Position numbers and translations under genes: made by a program. Positions 9,272 to 18,825 of a stretch of DNA of 64,000 nt are shown in pieces (the stretch's first letter is position 1; each line of letters starts with the position of its first letter). The stretch covers positions 2,852,001 to 2,916,000 of the forward strand of contig NZ_CP145732.1 of the NCBI RefSeq assembly GCF_036884845.1, given 5' to 3'. The stretch comes from Pseudomonas sp. MAG733B (lineage in GTDB: Bacteria > Pseudomonadota > Gammaproteobacteria > Pseudomonadales > Pseudomonadaceae). Below the pieces are notes generated by a model that worked only from the letters and a program-made list of their open reading frames with translations, was not told where the DNA came from and made no database searches.

Positions 9272-10249
9272 TCAGGATTCCTGGGAACCCTGTGTGATCG
9301 TCGGCCCGGCAATCTGCGGTTTTGCCCGCATCAAGCCTTCCAGTGCCTGTCGATACTGAGTACCGCCCAGGCTCATGCTGTTGTTGTGCGTCCCGCCGGG
9401 GATCAGCAACAGGCGTTTCGGTTGGTTGGCGGCATTGAACAATTGCTGGCTGAACCGCGATGGCATGAACGGATCAGCCAGGCCATGGACCACCAGCAAC
9501 GGCATGTCGATGTCGACGATCTTGTCGATGGAATCGAATTTCTGCGACAGCAACCAGCGCACCGGCAGCCAGTTCACCGGCAGGTTGTTGCCGGCCACTT
9601 CCGCCACGGCATCGCCCAGCGAGGTGAAGGTGGACTCGATCACCAGACCGCGTACGGGCACCGGGACGTGCTCCTTTTTCGCTTGCGCGGCCAGGTCTGC
9701 CGCCAGATCTATGGCCACCGCGCCACCCAATGAGTGGCCGTAGATCAAGCGTTTGCCGGCGTCCGGTTGCATCACGGTGAAACGCTCCCACGCCGCCCGG
9801 GCGTCTTCGTAGACGCTGGCTTCCGAGGGCAGATCGCCTTTGCTCTGGCCGAAGCCTCGATAGTCGATCGCCAACACCGAATAGCCCATGGCGCGTAACT
9901 GCTCGATGCGGAAGGCCTGGCCGGTGAGGTTCCAGCGCACACCGTGCAGATAGAGAATCGACGGCGCGTCTTTACGCGCGGCTGGCCACCACCAGGCATG
10001 CAGGTTCTGTCCGGCCTTGAAATCGGCAGGCTTGATGTCGAACTCCTGAACATCCTGCGGCAAGCCGCGATACCAGCCGGCCGTGCCCGGTTCGATGCGG
10101 AACAGCAACTCGCGTTCTTTGTACTTGAGCGCGCCGCAACTCACAGGCAGGCCGACAACCAGCGCGGCCATGCACAGCAGCGACAGCCAGCGTCGACGCA
10201 GGCGAGTGAGAAGGGCAGAGGGCATCGGGTGATCCATGGGCACAGACAT
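9272..10249 (-). CDS. Membrane-anchored alpha/beta hydrolase
   Basis: The protein (about 325 residues) has an N-terminal hydrophobic stretch ending VGLPVSCG, which could be a lipobox or a signal anchor, so it acts outside the cytoplasm or at the membrane. The fold is shown by LYLHGVRWN, IDYRGFGQSKGD and the nucleophile elbow GHSLGG (Ser173). VVHGLADPFMP and GGTHNN supply the acid and His. Such BEM46/YfhR-like hydrolases have unknown natural substrates. The start is uncertain: ATGs at 10249, 10237 and 10225 all lack a clear ribosome site. Confidence 0.75.
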   Translation of the reverse strand: MSVPMDHPMPSALLTRLRRRWLSLLCMAALVVGLPVSCGALKYKERELLFRIEPGTAGWYRGLPQDVQEFDIKPADFKAGQNLHAWWWPAARKDAPSILYLHGVRWNLTGQAFRIEQLRAMGYSVLAIDYRGFGQSKGDLPSEASVYEDARAAWERFTVMQPDAGKRLIYGHSLGGAVAIDLAADLAAQAKKEHVPVPVRGLVIESTFTSLGDAVAEVAGNNLPVNWLPVRWLLSQKFDSIDKIVDIDMPLLVVHGLADPFMPSRFSQQLFNAANQPKRLLLIPGGTHNNSMSLGGTQYRQALEGLMRAKPQIAGPTITQGSQES

Positions 10250-10347
10250 GAAGTTCGCGTTTTAACAGATGCGTGCCGCGGGCGGGAATAATTTCGACTT
10301 GTGGGAGGCCGCTCGTCCACCGAGCATGAGGCGCTCGATAAAAAAGA

Positions 10348-10377
10348 TTGAATATTCACACAAAATGTTATTTAAAT
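10348..10377 (+). promoter_or_regulatory. Candidate sigma-70 promoter of the deoxyribose kinase gene
   Basis: TTGAAT (10348-10353) and TTAAAT (10372-10377) are separated by 18 bases in an AT-rich block 58 bases before the start codon. The -10 hexamer lies inside the 16-bp operator palindrome, so a bound repressor would block polymerase. Confidence 0.5.
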
Positions 10378-10381
10378 AACA
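10366..10381. promoter_or_regulatory. 16-bp operator palindrome upstream of the deoxyribose kinase gene
   Basis: TGTTATTTAAATAACA is a perfect 16-bp palindrome. The same half-sites, TGTTA and TAACA with a 6-base spacer, recur at 14585-14600 in front of deoC and the DeoR-type regulator. It is therefore the probable binding site of that regulator. Confidence 0.65.
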
Positions 10382-10434
10382 AAACAAAAACGCCAGGTCC
10401 AAGCCTGGCCAGCCGGATCAAGGTGGGAAATGCA

Positions 10435-11373
10435 ATGAGCAAGATCGCAGTCATCGGCAGCAACATGGTCGACCTGATTACCTACATTGACCGGATGCCG
10501 GCCCAGGGCGAGACACTCGAAGCGCCGGGTTTTGCCCTCGGTTGTGGCGGCAAGGGCGCCAATCAGGCAGTGGCGGCGGCCAAGCTCGGGGCGGATGTGC
10601 TGATGCTGACCAAGGTCGGCGACGACATGTTTGCCGACAACACCCTGGCCAATTTCCAGCGCTTTGGCATCGACACCCGCCATGTGCAGCGCGTGCCCGG
10701 TGTGTCCAGTGGCGTGGCGCCGATTTTCGTCCAGGCCGACTCCCACAACAGCATCCTCATCGTCAAAGGCGCCAACGCGCATCTCGCCCCGGCAGACATC
10801 GAGGCCGCCGCACAGGCGTTGCGGGAATGCTCGCTGATCGTCCTGCAACTGGAGATCAATGTTGAAACGGTTTACTACGCCATCGAATTCGGCCGCGAGC
10901 ACCAGATTCCAGTGCTGCTCAATCCGGCGCCGGCCTTGTCGGGCCTGAGCCGTGAACATCTGGCGCAGCTGGATTTCCTGGTGCCCAACGAATCCGAGCT
11001 GGCATTGATCACCGGCCAGGTCGTGGATTCGCCGGAGTCAGCGCGCAAGGCCGCGCAGACCTTGGTCAGCAGCGGCATTCGCCATGTCATCGTGACCCTC
11101 GGCCAGCAAGGTGCGCTGTATGTCGGCGAGGAAGGCGAGTTCCAGATCCCCGGTCTGCGGGTTGCTGCCCGAGACACCACCGGCGCAGGAGATGCTTTCA
11201 TCGGTTGCTTCGTCCATCACTGGAGCCGTGACCGCGATATCCGCACCGCGATGACCCAGGCCGTGGCGTATTCAGCCTGCTCGGTCACAGGACTCGGCAC
11301 CCAGACGTCCTACCCGGAAGCACCCGCATTCGCGCAATTCCAGCGCAGCTTCGGCGTCTCGACGTCGGAGTGA
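10435..11373 (+). CDS. deoK: PfkB-family sugar kinase, probable deoxyribokinase
   Basis: The 312-residue protein is a ribokinase-type kinase. It has GCGGKGANQAVAAAKLG (substrate and dimer signature 1) near residues 36-52, NPAPA, NESE, and DTTGAGDAF with catalytic Asp253. The ATG at 10435 follows AAGGTGG and gives MSKIAVIGSN; an upstream frame start is atypical. Its neighbours are a FucP-like permease, a mutarotase-like protein, a DeoR-family repressor and deoC. This set points to phosphorylation of 2-deoxy-D-ribose at C5 to feed the aldolase. Ribose would be the alternative substrate, but no ribose-type ABC genes are present. Confidence 0.8.
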   Translation: MSKIAVIGSNMVDLITYIDRMPAQGETLEAPGFALGCGGKGANQAVAAAKLGADVLMLTKVGDDMFADNTLANFQRFGIDTRHVQRVPGVSSGVAPIFVQADSHNSILIVKGANAHLAPADIEAAAQALRECSLIVLQLEINVETVYYAIEFGREHQIPVLLNPAPALSGLSREHLAQLDFLVPNESELALITGQVVDSPESARKAAQTLVSSGIRHVIVTLGQQGALYVGEEGEFQIPGLRVAARDTTGAGDAFIGCFVHHWSRDRDIRTAMTQAVAYSACSVTGLGTQTSYPEAPAFAQFQRSFGVSTSE

Positions 11374-11416
11374 TTCAACGGCTGCACTTTCCCCAAGCTC
11401 ACCACGGAGAACAACA

Positions 11417-12748
11417 ATGACAAAGCCTCCGCTCCAACAGACGCCCGACGGTTTCTACCTCAATCGCACGCCCTGGTTCGCCTTCATCCTGCTGTGCAGC
11501 ATTTTCGCGCTGTGGGCGGCGGCCGCGAGCATGAACGACGTGCTGATCGCGCATTTCAAGAAAGCGTTCCTGCTCAGCGATTTCCAGACGGCATTCGTGC
11601 AGTCGGCGTTTTACCTGGGCTATTTCTTCGTGGCGATTCCGGCCGCACTGGTGGTCCGCCGTTTCAGCTACAAGACCACCATCCTGATCGGCCTGATGTT
11701 GTATATGTTCGGCTGCCTGTTGTTCTTCCCGGCGGCGTCCACCGCCAAGTACGGCATGTTCCTGCTGGCGCTGTTCGTGATCGCGGCCGGGCTGTCGTTT
11801 CTGGAAACCGCCTGCAACACCTATTCGACATTGATGGGGCCACGGGAAACCGGTACCCGTCGCCTGAACATTTCCCAGACATTCCACCCGTTTGGTGCGA
11901 TGGCCGGGGTGTATGTCGGCAGCTTCGTGATGTTCAAGGACACCGACGCGACCCGCGAACAACTCACTCAAATGAGCGCTTCGGACGCAGCGATCCAGCA
12001 ATTGCAAATGATCCAGTCCACGTTGCTGCCTTACAAATGGATGATCGCGGTGCTGGTGCTGATGTTCATTTTGATCGCCATCACCCGTTTCCCTGCTTGC
12101 AAAGGCAACCAGCCCGTCAGCAAGAAAACCACCAGCCTGGGTGAAAGCCTGTCGCGGTTGCGGCGCAATCCGCGTTTCACTTTCGGTGTGCTGGCGCAGT
12201 TTCTGTATGTCGGTGCCCAGGTCGGTGTGTGGAGTTTCACCATTCGCCTGGCCATGCAATTGGGTGGCATGAACGAGCGCAGCGCTTCGTGGTTCCTGCT
12301 GACTACATTCGCCGCGTACTTCGTCGGCAAACTGATCGCCAACGTACTGATGCGCAAACTGCACCCGGCCAAGGTACTCGCGGTGTACGGCGTGCTGTGC
12401 ATCCTGTTGCTGGCCTACACCATCCTCGTGCCGAATATCACGGCGGTGTATGCGGCGGTGGGCGTGAGCGTGTTCCTCGGTCCGTGCTGGCCTACCATCT
12501 ACGGCCTGACCATCGACGGTTTGGGCGAAGACACCGGTGTCGGCGGTTCGCTGCTGGTGATGAGCATCGTCGGTGGCGGGGTGATTCCGATCTTCCAGGG
12601 CCTGCTGTCCGACTACAGCGGCGGCAACATGCAACTGGCTTATAGCGTGCCGTTGCTGTGCTTCATCGTGATCGTGGCCTACGCGGTGCGCTGCCTCAAG
12701 CACTCCGAGAGCGAGCGGGCGCCGGTAGGTGCGGTGGTCGCCTCATGA
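11417..12748 (+). CDS. deoP: MFS sugar permease (FucP-like), probable deoxyribose transporter
   Basis: This 443-residue, 12-helix protein belongs to the fucose:H+ symporter branch of the major facilitator superfamily. Tell-tale stretches are FILLCSIFALWAAAASMNDVL in the first helix and FLETACNTYSTLMGP near residues 128-142. It lies 43 bases after the kinase gene and its stop overlaps the next start as ATGA. Placement in a cluster with deoC makes 2-deoxyribose the likely substrate, imported with protons across the inner membrane. Confidence 0.8.
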   Translation: MTKPPLQQTPDGFYLNRTPWFAFILLCSIFALWAAAASMNDVLIAHFKKAFLLSDFQTAFVQSAFYLGYFFVAIPAALVVRRFSYKTTILIGLMLYMFGCLLFFPAASTAKYGMFLLALFVIAAGLSFLETACNTYSTLMGPRETGTRRLNISQTFHPFGAMAGVYVGSFVMFKDTDATREQLTQMSASDAAIQQLQMIQSTLLPYKWMIAVLVLMFILIAITRFPACKGNQPVSKKTTSLGESLSRLRRNPRFTFGVLAQFLYVGAQVGVWSFTIRLAMQLGGMNERSASWFLLTTFAAYFVGKLIANVLMRKLHPAKVLAVYGVLCILLLAYTILVPNITAVYAAVGVSVFLGPCWPTIYGLTIDGLGEDTGVGGSLLVMSIVGGGVIPIFQGLLSDYSGGNMQLAYSVPLLCFIVIVAYAVRCLKHSESERAPVGAVVAS

Positions 12749-13803
12749 ACACGCGAATCAATCTCTATCCGTCGCTGTTTGGCGAAGCGCGCAGGACCTT
12801 GTTGGAATCCGAGGCCTTCAAGGTCAGCGCCTGGGTTTATCCCAGTGGTGTGCTGGCCGTGGAGTTGGCGAACAGTCGCGGGCATCTGGTGGTGCTGCCA
12901 TATCAGGGACAGATGATCTGGTCCGCCGTGTTCGACGGTTGCGAACTGACCATGAAAAACCTGTTCAGCCAGCCCCGACCGAGCCCGACAGTGATCGGCA
13001 CCTACGGTTGTTTCATGTTTCATAGCGGCCTGCTGCGCAATGGCTGTCCGGGCCCGGAAGATGATCATCCGCTGCACGGCGAGATGCCTTGCGCGGCCAT
13101 GGACCGTGCCTGGCTGGAGGTGGGTGAGGACAGCGCCGGACCTTATCTGCGCCTGGGTGGCGAGTACGAATATGTGCAAGGTTTTGGCGATCGCTATCGG
13201 GCGAGCCCGAGCGTGACGTTGCGTGGCGATTCGGGGTTGTTCGACATCGACATGCAGGTAACCAACCTGGCGGCCAAACCGATGGACCTGATGTACATGG
13301 CGCACATGAATTACGCCTACGTCGAAGGTGGTCGATTCATCGAGCCTCTGGGTTTCGACCGTGTGCGCTTGCGCAGCAGTATTCCGGCGCATGTGAAGCC
13401 GACGCCGGCGTGGAGCGCTTACATGGAGCAGTTGGCGCGGGAGCCTGAACAGTTTCAGTGCCTGGACCGGCCGGAGCTTTACGATCCGGAAATCGTGTTC
13501 TTCTTCGACGGCGTACGCGCCGACGCATCCGGTCATGCGCATTTTCTGCTGAGCCGTCCGGATGGCGCGGCGTTCTACACCGGTTATCGACCCGACCAAT
13601 TCCAGCATGCTGCGCGCTGGATCTTGCACAACGCCGATCAGCAGGTGGCGGCGTTCGTATTGCCCGCCACCTGTGAGCCGGAAGGCTATCGGGCGGAGTC
13701 CGCCAAGGGCCATGTGCGCTCGTTGGCGGCGGGGGACACGGCGGCGTTCAGCGTCACCACCGGTTACCTTAGCGCGACGGAGCAACAAGCCCTGGTCAGA
13801 TGA
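12745..13803 (+). CDS. Aldose 1-epimerase-like protein of the deoxyribose cluster
   Basis: The 352-residue protein has the beta-sandwich pattern of galactose mutarotase-like/DUF4432 proteins. It shows FMFHSGLLRNGCPGPEDDHPLHGEM, whose two His lie where mutarotases carry catalytic His residues, and MAHMNYAYVEGGRF. It probably interconverts anomers of the imported sugar so the kinase gets the right form; this is inferred from fold and operon. The start at 12745 overlaps the permease stop (ATGA). Its end overlaps the convergent repressor gene by eight bases. Confidence 0.72.
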   Translation: MNTRINLYPSLFGEARRTLLESEAFKVSAWVYPSGVLAVELANSRGHLVVLPYQGQMIWSAVFDGCELTMKNLFSQPRPSPTVIGTYGCFMFHSGLLRNGCPGPEDDHPLHGEMPCAAMDRAWLEVGEDSAGPYLRLGGEYEYVQGFGDRYRASPSVTLRGDSGLFDIDMQVTNLAAKPMDLMYMAHMNYAYVEGGRFIEPLGFDRVRLRSSIPAHVKPTPAWSAYMEQLAREPEQFQCLDRPELYDPEIVFFFDGVRADASGHAHFLLSRPDGAAFYTGYRPDQFQHAARWILHNADQQVAAFVLPATCEPEGYRAESAKGHVRSLAAGDTAAFSVTTGYLSATEQQALVR

Positions 13804-14566
13804 TCAATTGCGCACCGCTGGCGGTAATGGCGTCGCGGTAGGCCTTGGGGATTTTCTTGTCACTGACCACGTAGTGAAAGTCTTCCAGCGCCGCGAAATG
13901 CGCTGTGCGCACGGTGTCGAACTTGCTGTGATCGGCCAGCAGCAAGCGTTGCTGGGCCTGGCGCAGGACCTTCTGCTTGACCTCCACTTCATTGAAATTG
14001 AAGCAGGTCACGCCGAAGTCCTGGCTGATCCCGGCGGCCGATACAAAGGCCCAGGTCAGGCGCACGCTATCGAGAATGCCTATTTCGCTCTGGTTCTCGA
14101 ATACCTGGTTCTTGCGGTGGAACGTACCGCCGCACACCACGATGTTGCAGTTGGGTTTTTGCGAGAGTTTGAGCAGCACGTTCAGGGAATTGCACACGGC
14201 GGTGAACTCCAGCTCGTCGGGAATGAAATCCACCACGAAAGGCGTGGTGGTGCCGCAATCGAAAAACACCGTGTCGCCAGGCTTGATGAAACCGGCGGCC
14301 AGTTTGCCGATCCGGCGTTTTTCCTCGACGTGCCGGGTGTCCTGTTCGGCCACGCGGTAATCGCTGGGTTCGTTGCCATCGTGGATTTTGGTGATGTAGC
14401 CGCCGAGCAGGCGCAAGTGGTTGGTGTACTTGCTCAGGTCGCGGCGCAGGGTCATCTCCGAAACGTCCAGCAAGGCTGCCATTTCGCGCAGGTGAATGGC
14501 GCTCTGGTCTTGCAGGGCTTGTTGAATAAGCTTGAGGCGCTCGGTTTTTTTACTGTCCACAGGCAT
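13796..14566 (-). CDS. DeoR/GlpR family repressor of the deoxyribose cluster
   Basis: The 256-residue protein has a DeoR-type N-terminal winged helix (LREMAALLDVSEMTLRRDLS, residues 26-45) and a C-terminal sugar-phosphate sensor of the ribose-5-phosphate isomerase-like fold. The sensor part is shown by DTVFFDCGTTTPF and LLLADHSKFD. The ATG at 14566 gives the usual length; an upstream extension would cross the operator region and is rejected. It sits between the kinase operon and deoC, divergent from deoC. The shared operators suggest it represses both units and itself, with deoxyribose-5-phosphate the likely inducer. Confidence 0.85.
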   Translation of the reverse strand: MPVDSKKTERLKLIQQALQDQSAIHLREMAALLDVSEMTLRRDLSKYTNHLRLLGGYITKIHDGNEPSDYRVAEQDTRHVEEKRRIGKLAAGFIKPGDTVFFDCGTTTPFVVDFIPDELEFTAVCNSLNVLLKLSQKPNCNIVVCGGTFHRKNQVFENQSEIGILDSVRLTWAFVSAAGISQDFGVTCFNFNEVEVKQKVLRQAQQRLLLADHSKFDTVRTAHFAALEDFHYVVSDKKIPKAYRDAITASGAQLII

Positions 14567-14584
14567 TCCGGGGTTGATTGTTGA

Positions 14585-14621
14585 TGTTAAATAAGTAACA
14601 TTAATTGTGAAATAAGTAACG
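14585..14621. promoter_or_regulatory. Tandem operators between the DeoR-type gene and deoC
   Basis: TGTTAAATAAGTAACA (14585-14600) and TGTGAAATAAGTAACG (14606-14621) are direct repeats with centres 21 bases apart, two helical turns. The first has the TGTTA-N6-TAACA halves of the perfect palindrome at 10366. Placed in the divergent promoter region, they fit co-operative repression of both genes. Confidence 0.65.
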
Positions 14622-14687
14622 TTTTTGCGCGATTGATCCTCGATTGTGGCGCAGGGGCATTTGAATACACAAACAGGAGTTTTTGCG

Positions 14688-15371
14688 ATGGCACACCTCG
14701 AACCCCAAGCCCTGGCGCAATTCATCGATCATACCTTGCTGGCGCCCGACGCTTCCCGCGAGCAAATCGCAACCCTGTGCCGTGAGGCGCAAGAGCACGG
14801 CTTCTATTCGGTCTGCGTGAACTCCGGGCAAGTACCCCATGCGGCGCAGTGCCTGGCCGGGCAAAACGTCAAGGTGGTGTCGGTGGTCGGCTTTCCCTTG
14901 GGAGCCGGGCTCAGTAACAGCAAAGCCTTCGAGGCCGAGCGGGCGATTGCCGCCGGAGCGGGGGAGATCGACATGGTGTTGAACATCGGTTGGTTAAAGG
15001 ATGGCCTGTTCGATCAGGTTCACAGCGATATCGCTCTGGTCAAACAGGCCTGCGGCAGCGTGCCGCTGAAGGTCATCCTGGAAACCTGCCTGCTCAACGA
15101 CGCCGAAAAAGTGAAGGCCTGCGAGATCTGCCGTGAGCTGGACGTTGCGTTCGTCAAGACCTCCACCGGTTTCAGCCGCAGCGGCGCCACCGTGGAAGAT
15201 GTGGCGCTGATGCGTCGCATAGTGGGTGCCGGGGTTGGCGTGAAGGCCTCGGGTGGGGTGCGCGATTACCCGACCGCGCTGGCGATGATCGAAGCGGGTG
15301 CCACACGCTTGGGCACCAGTTCCGGCATCGCCATCATCGGCGGCGCTCAGGCGGCGGGCGACGGTTACTGA
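14688..15371 (+). CDS. deoC: Deoxyribose-phosphate aldolase
   Basis: The 227-residue enzyme splits 2-deoxy-D-ribose 5-phosphate into glyceraldehyde 3-phosphate and acetaldehyde. DeoC marks are DHTLLAPDA near residue 14, [10 protein letters not shown] with the proton-relay Asp95, [13 protein letters not shown] with the Schiff-base Lys157, and VKASGGVRD with the second active-site Lys. The ATG at 14688 follows AGGAG. It is the final step of the pathway formed with the kinase and permease upstream. Its last codons overlap the convergent oxidoreductase gene. Confidence 0.95.
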   Translation: MAHLEPQALAQFIDHTLLAPDASREQIATLCREAQEHGFYSVCVNSGQVPHAAQCLAGQNVKVVSVVGFPLGAGLSNSKAFEAERAIAAGAGEIDMVLNIGWLKDGLFDQVHSDIALVKQACGSVPLKVILETCLLNDAEKVKACEICRELDVAFVKTSTGFSRSGATVEDVALMRRIVGAGVGVKASGGVRDYPTALAMIEAGATRLGTSSGIAIIGGAQAAGDGY

Positions 15372-16366
15372 GGAACGTTCAAGACAATCTTGCCGATGTG
15401 ATCGCCGGCCTCCATTCGCGTATGTGCCAGCGATGCATCGGTCAGCGGGAACACCTTGTCGATCATCGGCAGGCAGCGACCGGTCGCCAACACCGGCCAT
15501 ACGTGCTCGCGCAGCTGTTGCGCGATCGCGGCTTTTTCTTCGCGGGTGCGCGAGCGCAGCAGTGAGCCGGTGACGATGGCGCGTTTGGCCATGATTGCCA
15601 GCAGATCCACGTCCTTGGCCACCGCACCGCCGAGGAACCCCAGCATCACCAGCCGGCCTTCCATGCCCAATGCCGCGATATTCTGATTCAGGTACGAACC
15701 GCCCATGATGTCGAGCACGACATCGACGCCGCGCCCAGCGGTTTTTTCCGCAATGACCTGAGCGAAGTCCTGCTCGCGGTAATTGATCGCTTCGGCCCCC
15801 AGTTGGCCAATCACTGCACATTTGTCTGCGCTGCCCGCGGTTGCGAAGGCCTCGATGCCGAACTCGCGGCAGAGCATCAACGCGGTGGTGCCGATGCCGC
15901 TGGTGCCACCGTGAATCAACGCGCGCAGACCTTTACGGGCGCCGCCCATTTCAAACAGGTTGGCCCATACGGTGAAGAACGTTTCCGGAATCGCCGCAGC
16001 CTCTAGCCAGTCCATGCCTGCGGGGATCGGCAACGTCTGGCTGGCCGGAACCACGCAATACTGCGCATAACCGCCGCCATTGGTCAGCGCACAGACTTTG
16101 TCGCCAACGACAAAAGCGCTGACACCGGCGCCGACGGCCACCACTTCACCGGCCACTTCCAGTCCCGGGATCGGGTTCATGCCGGGTTTCATCGGGTATT
16201 TGCCGGCGCGTTGCAGCACATCCGGACGATTGACCCCGGCGGCGTGCACGCGGATCAGCACTTCACCGGCACCCGCCGTGGGCACGGGGACCTGACGCGG
16301 TTGCAGGACTTCGGGGGCACCGGGTTGGGTGATTTCGATCTGGGTCATGCTTTTAGGCAAACTCAT
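15365..16366 (-). CDS. Zinc-free quinone oxidoreductase (NAD(P)H:quinone type, PIG3-like)
   Basis: This 333-residue medium-chain dehydrogenase carries [19 protein letters not shown] N-terminal residues, [13 protein letters not shown], and the nucleotide site [19 protein letters not shown] (about residues 152-170). It lacks the structural zinc cysteine cluster, as in the PIG3/QOR branch, which reduces quinones by one electron with NADPH. AGAGGT precedes the ATG at 16366. It is convergent with deoC, so a role in deoxyribose use is not implied. Confidence 0.85.
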   Translation of the reverse strand: MSLPKSMTQIEITQPGAPEVLQPRQVPVPTAGAGEVLIRVHAAGVNRPDVLQRAGKYPMKPGMNPIPGLEVAGEVVAVGAGVSAFVVGDKVCALTNGGGYAQYCVVPASQTLPIPAGMDWLEAAAIPETFFTVWANLFEMGGARKGLRALIHGGTSGIGTTALMLCREFGIEAFATAGSADKCAVIGQLGAEAINYREQDFAQVIAEKTAGRGVDVVLDIMGGSYLNQNIAALGMEGRLVMLGFLGGAVAKDVDLLAIMAKRAIVTGSLLRSRTREEKAAIAQQLREHVWPVLATGRCLPMIDKVFPLTDASLAHTRMEAGDHIGKIVLNVPQ

Positions 16367-16421
16367 TTCATATACCTCTATGCAAAGTGTTCGATAAATG
16401 GGACCGCGCCTTGGCGCGCAG

Positions 16422-16512
16422 AATCAAAAGATCGCAGCCTCGTTTCACTCGACAGCTCCTACATGGAGTGCGTATCCCGTAGGAGCTGCCGAAGGCTGCG
16501 ATCTTTTGATCT
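16422..16512. repeat. REPIN (GATCGCAGCC type)
   Basis: Two inverted arms, AAAAGATCGCAGCC (16427-16440) and GGCTGCGATCTTTT (16494-16507), bracket AGCTCCTAC/GTAGGAGCT inner arms. It fills the gap between two minus-strand genes and can fold into one long hairpin. Confidence 0.85.
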
Positions 16513-17724
16513 TCAAGGGTGGCTCATCGCAATGAGTGGATTACGACGGACCGGCAAACGCACTGCCAATTCCAGCAACAGCGCCACAACAATCGCGCCC
16601 GCCGCAATCACAAACATCAAACCATGATGCCCGCCGCTGGCGTTGAACAGCGCCGAGTAGGCGAACCCGGCGATGGCCTGGAAAGTGGCGAACGATACGG
16701 TGGCGCGGCTCCAGGCGATCTGTTGTTGATGATGTTCGGAAACCAGTTCATGAACCCGGGCCAACCCCAGCGGCACGATGCCTGGCGGGAACGAGCCGAG
16801 GATCACCGCCAGCAATGCCAGCGCCGCGAAAGCGCTGCAAATCGACAGCAGGCCGAGGGCAATTGCTTGTACCAGCAGCACCAGGCGAATGCTCATCTGC
16901 GCGCCCAGTCGATCGGCCAAAAAACCGTAGCTGACCGGCCCGAGAATGGCGCCGAACCCGTACATCACCCAGATCAGGCCACCGACATGCTGCCCGGCAC
17001 CGAGGCCGCGGGCCACGTAATCCACCAGGAACACCATGGCCGGCACCAGCCCGGCCGCCATGAGCGCGTATTGGGCAAACAGCAGGTAGACCTTCGGGTT
17101 GATCGATATCGGCGTGGCATCGGCGAGCGTCGTCGTTGCACGGGGCGCGGCTGACGGCCAGCCAAACCAGCTGACCGCCGTCAGGATCAACGCCAGCACG
17201 CCAAGGCCGAGCCAGGTTTGCTGCAAGCCCAGGCTCAACAGCGGCGGCACGATCGTCCCCGACCCGGCGATGCCCAGCCCGATCCCAAGAAAAATTGCAC
17301 CACTGGCCAACCCTTTGCGTGAGGCCGGGACGTGTGGCAGTACGGTTGCCGCCACCAGCACCATGATCGCGCCACCGGCAATGCCGGACAGCAGGCGCCA
17401 GCCGAAAAACCAGCTCACTGACAGCGGAAAGGCACAAGCGAAAAACGCCAGGGTCGCTGCCAGCATCATCAGGCGCAATGCGGTTTTGTTGGACGTGCGC
17501 CGCGCCAATGGATGGCCGATCAGCGCACCAATCAAGTAACCCACCAGGTTGGCGGCGCCGAGGTACACCACGTCGCTGGCGGAAAACCAGTGGGCCTGGA
17601 TCAGCGAGGGAATCAACGGCGTGTAGGCAAAACGCGCCAGGCCAATACTGACCAGACTGGCGCACAGGCCGGCAAAGATCGGCAGCCAGATCCCTTGGCG
17701 TGGAGTGGTCGAGGGGCTGAGCAT
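16513..17724 (-). CDS. YbfB/YjiJ family MFS transporter
   Basis: The 403-residue, 12-helix protein starts with GLCASLVSIGLARFAYTPLIP, the conserved first helix of the YbfB/YjiJ group of the major facilitator superfamily. A ribosome site AGGAG precedes the ATG. Its promoter region of about 110 bases is shared with a divergent LysR gene, the usual arrangement of a transporter and its regulator. The cargo is unknown; drugs or organic acids are reported for related carriers, so efflux is plausible. Confidence 0.85.
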   Translation of the reverse strand: MLSPSTTPRQGIWLPIFAGLCASLVSIGLARFAYTPLIPSLIQAHWFSASDVVYLGAANLVGYLIGALIGHPLARRTSNKTALRLMMLAATLAFFACAFPLSVSWFFGWRLLSGIAGGAIMVLVAATVLPHVPASRKGLASGAIFLGIGLGIAGSGTIVPPLLSLGLQQTWLGLGVLALILTAVSWFGWPSAAPRATTTLADATPISINPKVYLLFAQYALMAAGLVPAMVFLVDYVARGLGAGQHVGGLIWVMYGFGAILGPVSYGFLADRLGAQMSIRLVLLVQAIALGLLSICSAFAALALLAVILGSFPPGIVPLGLARVHELVSEHHQQQIAWSRATVSFATFQAIAGFAYSALFNASGGHHGLMFVIAAGAIVVALLLELAVRLPVRRNPLIAMSHP

Positions 17725-17837
17725 GAATGCTCTCCTGAAGGAATTTCTCTGGCCCCCAGCTTATCCAGATCTTGCATTGCAATAACGCAGCGATTTCGCG
17801 CTATTGTGATGCGCATATGCATCACTTGGAGGACCCT

Positions 17838-18713
17838 ATGAATTGGGATGACGCACGGGTGTTTCTCGCGGTGTGTCGCGAGTCGACGCTCAGGGGCGCG
17901 GCACGGGTGCTGGGGGTGGATCAGGCGACGGTCGGCCGGCGCATCACTGCGCTGGAAAAGTCGTTGAACGCGACGTTGTTTTTGCGCACGTCCGAGGGTT
18001 ATGCGCTTACGGCTGTTGGTGAAGCGGCGTTGAAAGCCGTGGAGAAAATGGAGCATTCGGCGCTGGAGCTGGAGCGGCGTATTCAGGGGCTGGATGATCG
18101 GTTGACGGGCACCGTGCGGGTCACCACCACTGACTCACTGGCGATCGACTTCCTGATCCCGGCCATCGCCCGTCTGCATCAGCAACACCCGGACGTGCGA
18201 GTGCAACTGGACGCCTCGACGCAAATCCTCAGCCTGGCCAAGCGGGAGGCCGACATCGCGGTGCGCAATACCCGGCCGGAAAACCCGGACCTGATCGCCC
18301 GGCGGATCGCCCGTTGGCCGTTGGGTCTGTTTGCTTCGCAAGCCTACGTCGACGCGCATGGCATCCCGGAACCGGGATCGGCGTTCGATAGGCATGATCT
18401 GGTGGTGTATCAGCCATATTTGCAAAGTGGCAAGGACATGACGCTGGTCGGCGAGTCGCTGGGGCGCGGGCGGATTGTTTCGAGCCTGAGTTCCAGTTTG
18501 CTGGTGCGACGGTCGATTGCTGCGGGGATCGGGATCGGGGAGATTCCGCTGTACGTGGGGGAGAGGGACGGGCTGGTCAGGCTGTGGCCGGAACGTACGC
18601 GACCGATGCCGTATGACGTGTGGCTGGTGACCCATGCGGACCTGCGGCATACCGCGAGGGTGCGGGCGGTGATTGACGAGATTGTGGCGGGGTTTTCCGG
18701 TACTGGTGAATGA
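17838..18713 (+). CDS. LysR family regulator, divergent from the MFS gene
   Basis: The 291-residue protein has the LysR winged helix (FLAVCRESTLRGAARVLGVDQATVGRRI, split here by function into helices 2 and 3), followed by the coiled linker and a two-lobe effector domain. It begins at the ATG at 17838 after GGAGG; the 22-residue upstream extension is atypical. It most likely activates or represses the adjacent MFS gene from the shared intergenic region and itself. Confidence 0.88.
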   Translation: MNWDDARVFLAVCRESTLRGAARVLGVDQATVGRRITALEKSLNATLFLRTSEGYALTAVGEAALKAVEKMEHSALELERRIQGLDDRLTGTVRVTTTDSLAIDFLIPAIARLHQQHPDVRVQLDASTQILSLAKREADIAVRNTRPENPDLIARRIARWPLGLFASQAYVDAHGIPEPGSAFDRHDLVVYQPYLQSGKDMTLVGESLGRGRIVSSLSSSLLVRRSIAAGIGIGEIPLYVGERDGLVRLWPERTRPMPYDVWLVTHADLRHTARVRAVIDEIVAGFSGTGE

Positions 18714-18714
18714 A

Positions 18715-18815
18715 CCCTGTAGGAGCGAGCCTGCTCGCGATGGCGGTCTGTCAGCCAACATTGATGTTGACTGATCCACCGCTATCGCGAGCAGGCTCGC
18801 TCCTACAGGGTTTTT
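18715..18815. repeat. REPIN that may also terminate transcription
   Basis: CCCTGTAGGAGCGAGCCTGC and its exact complement GCAGGCTCGCTCCTACAGGG enclose a spacer. TTTTT follows the right arm, so RNA from the LysR gene could stop here. Confidence 0.85.
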
Positions 18816-18825
18816 GGTGTAGCTG

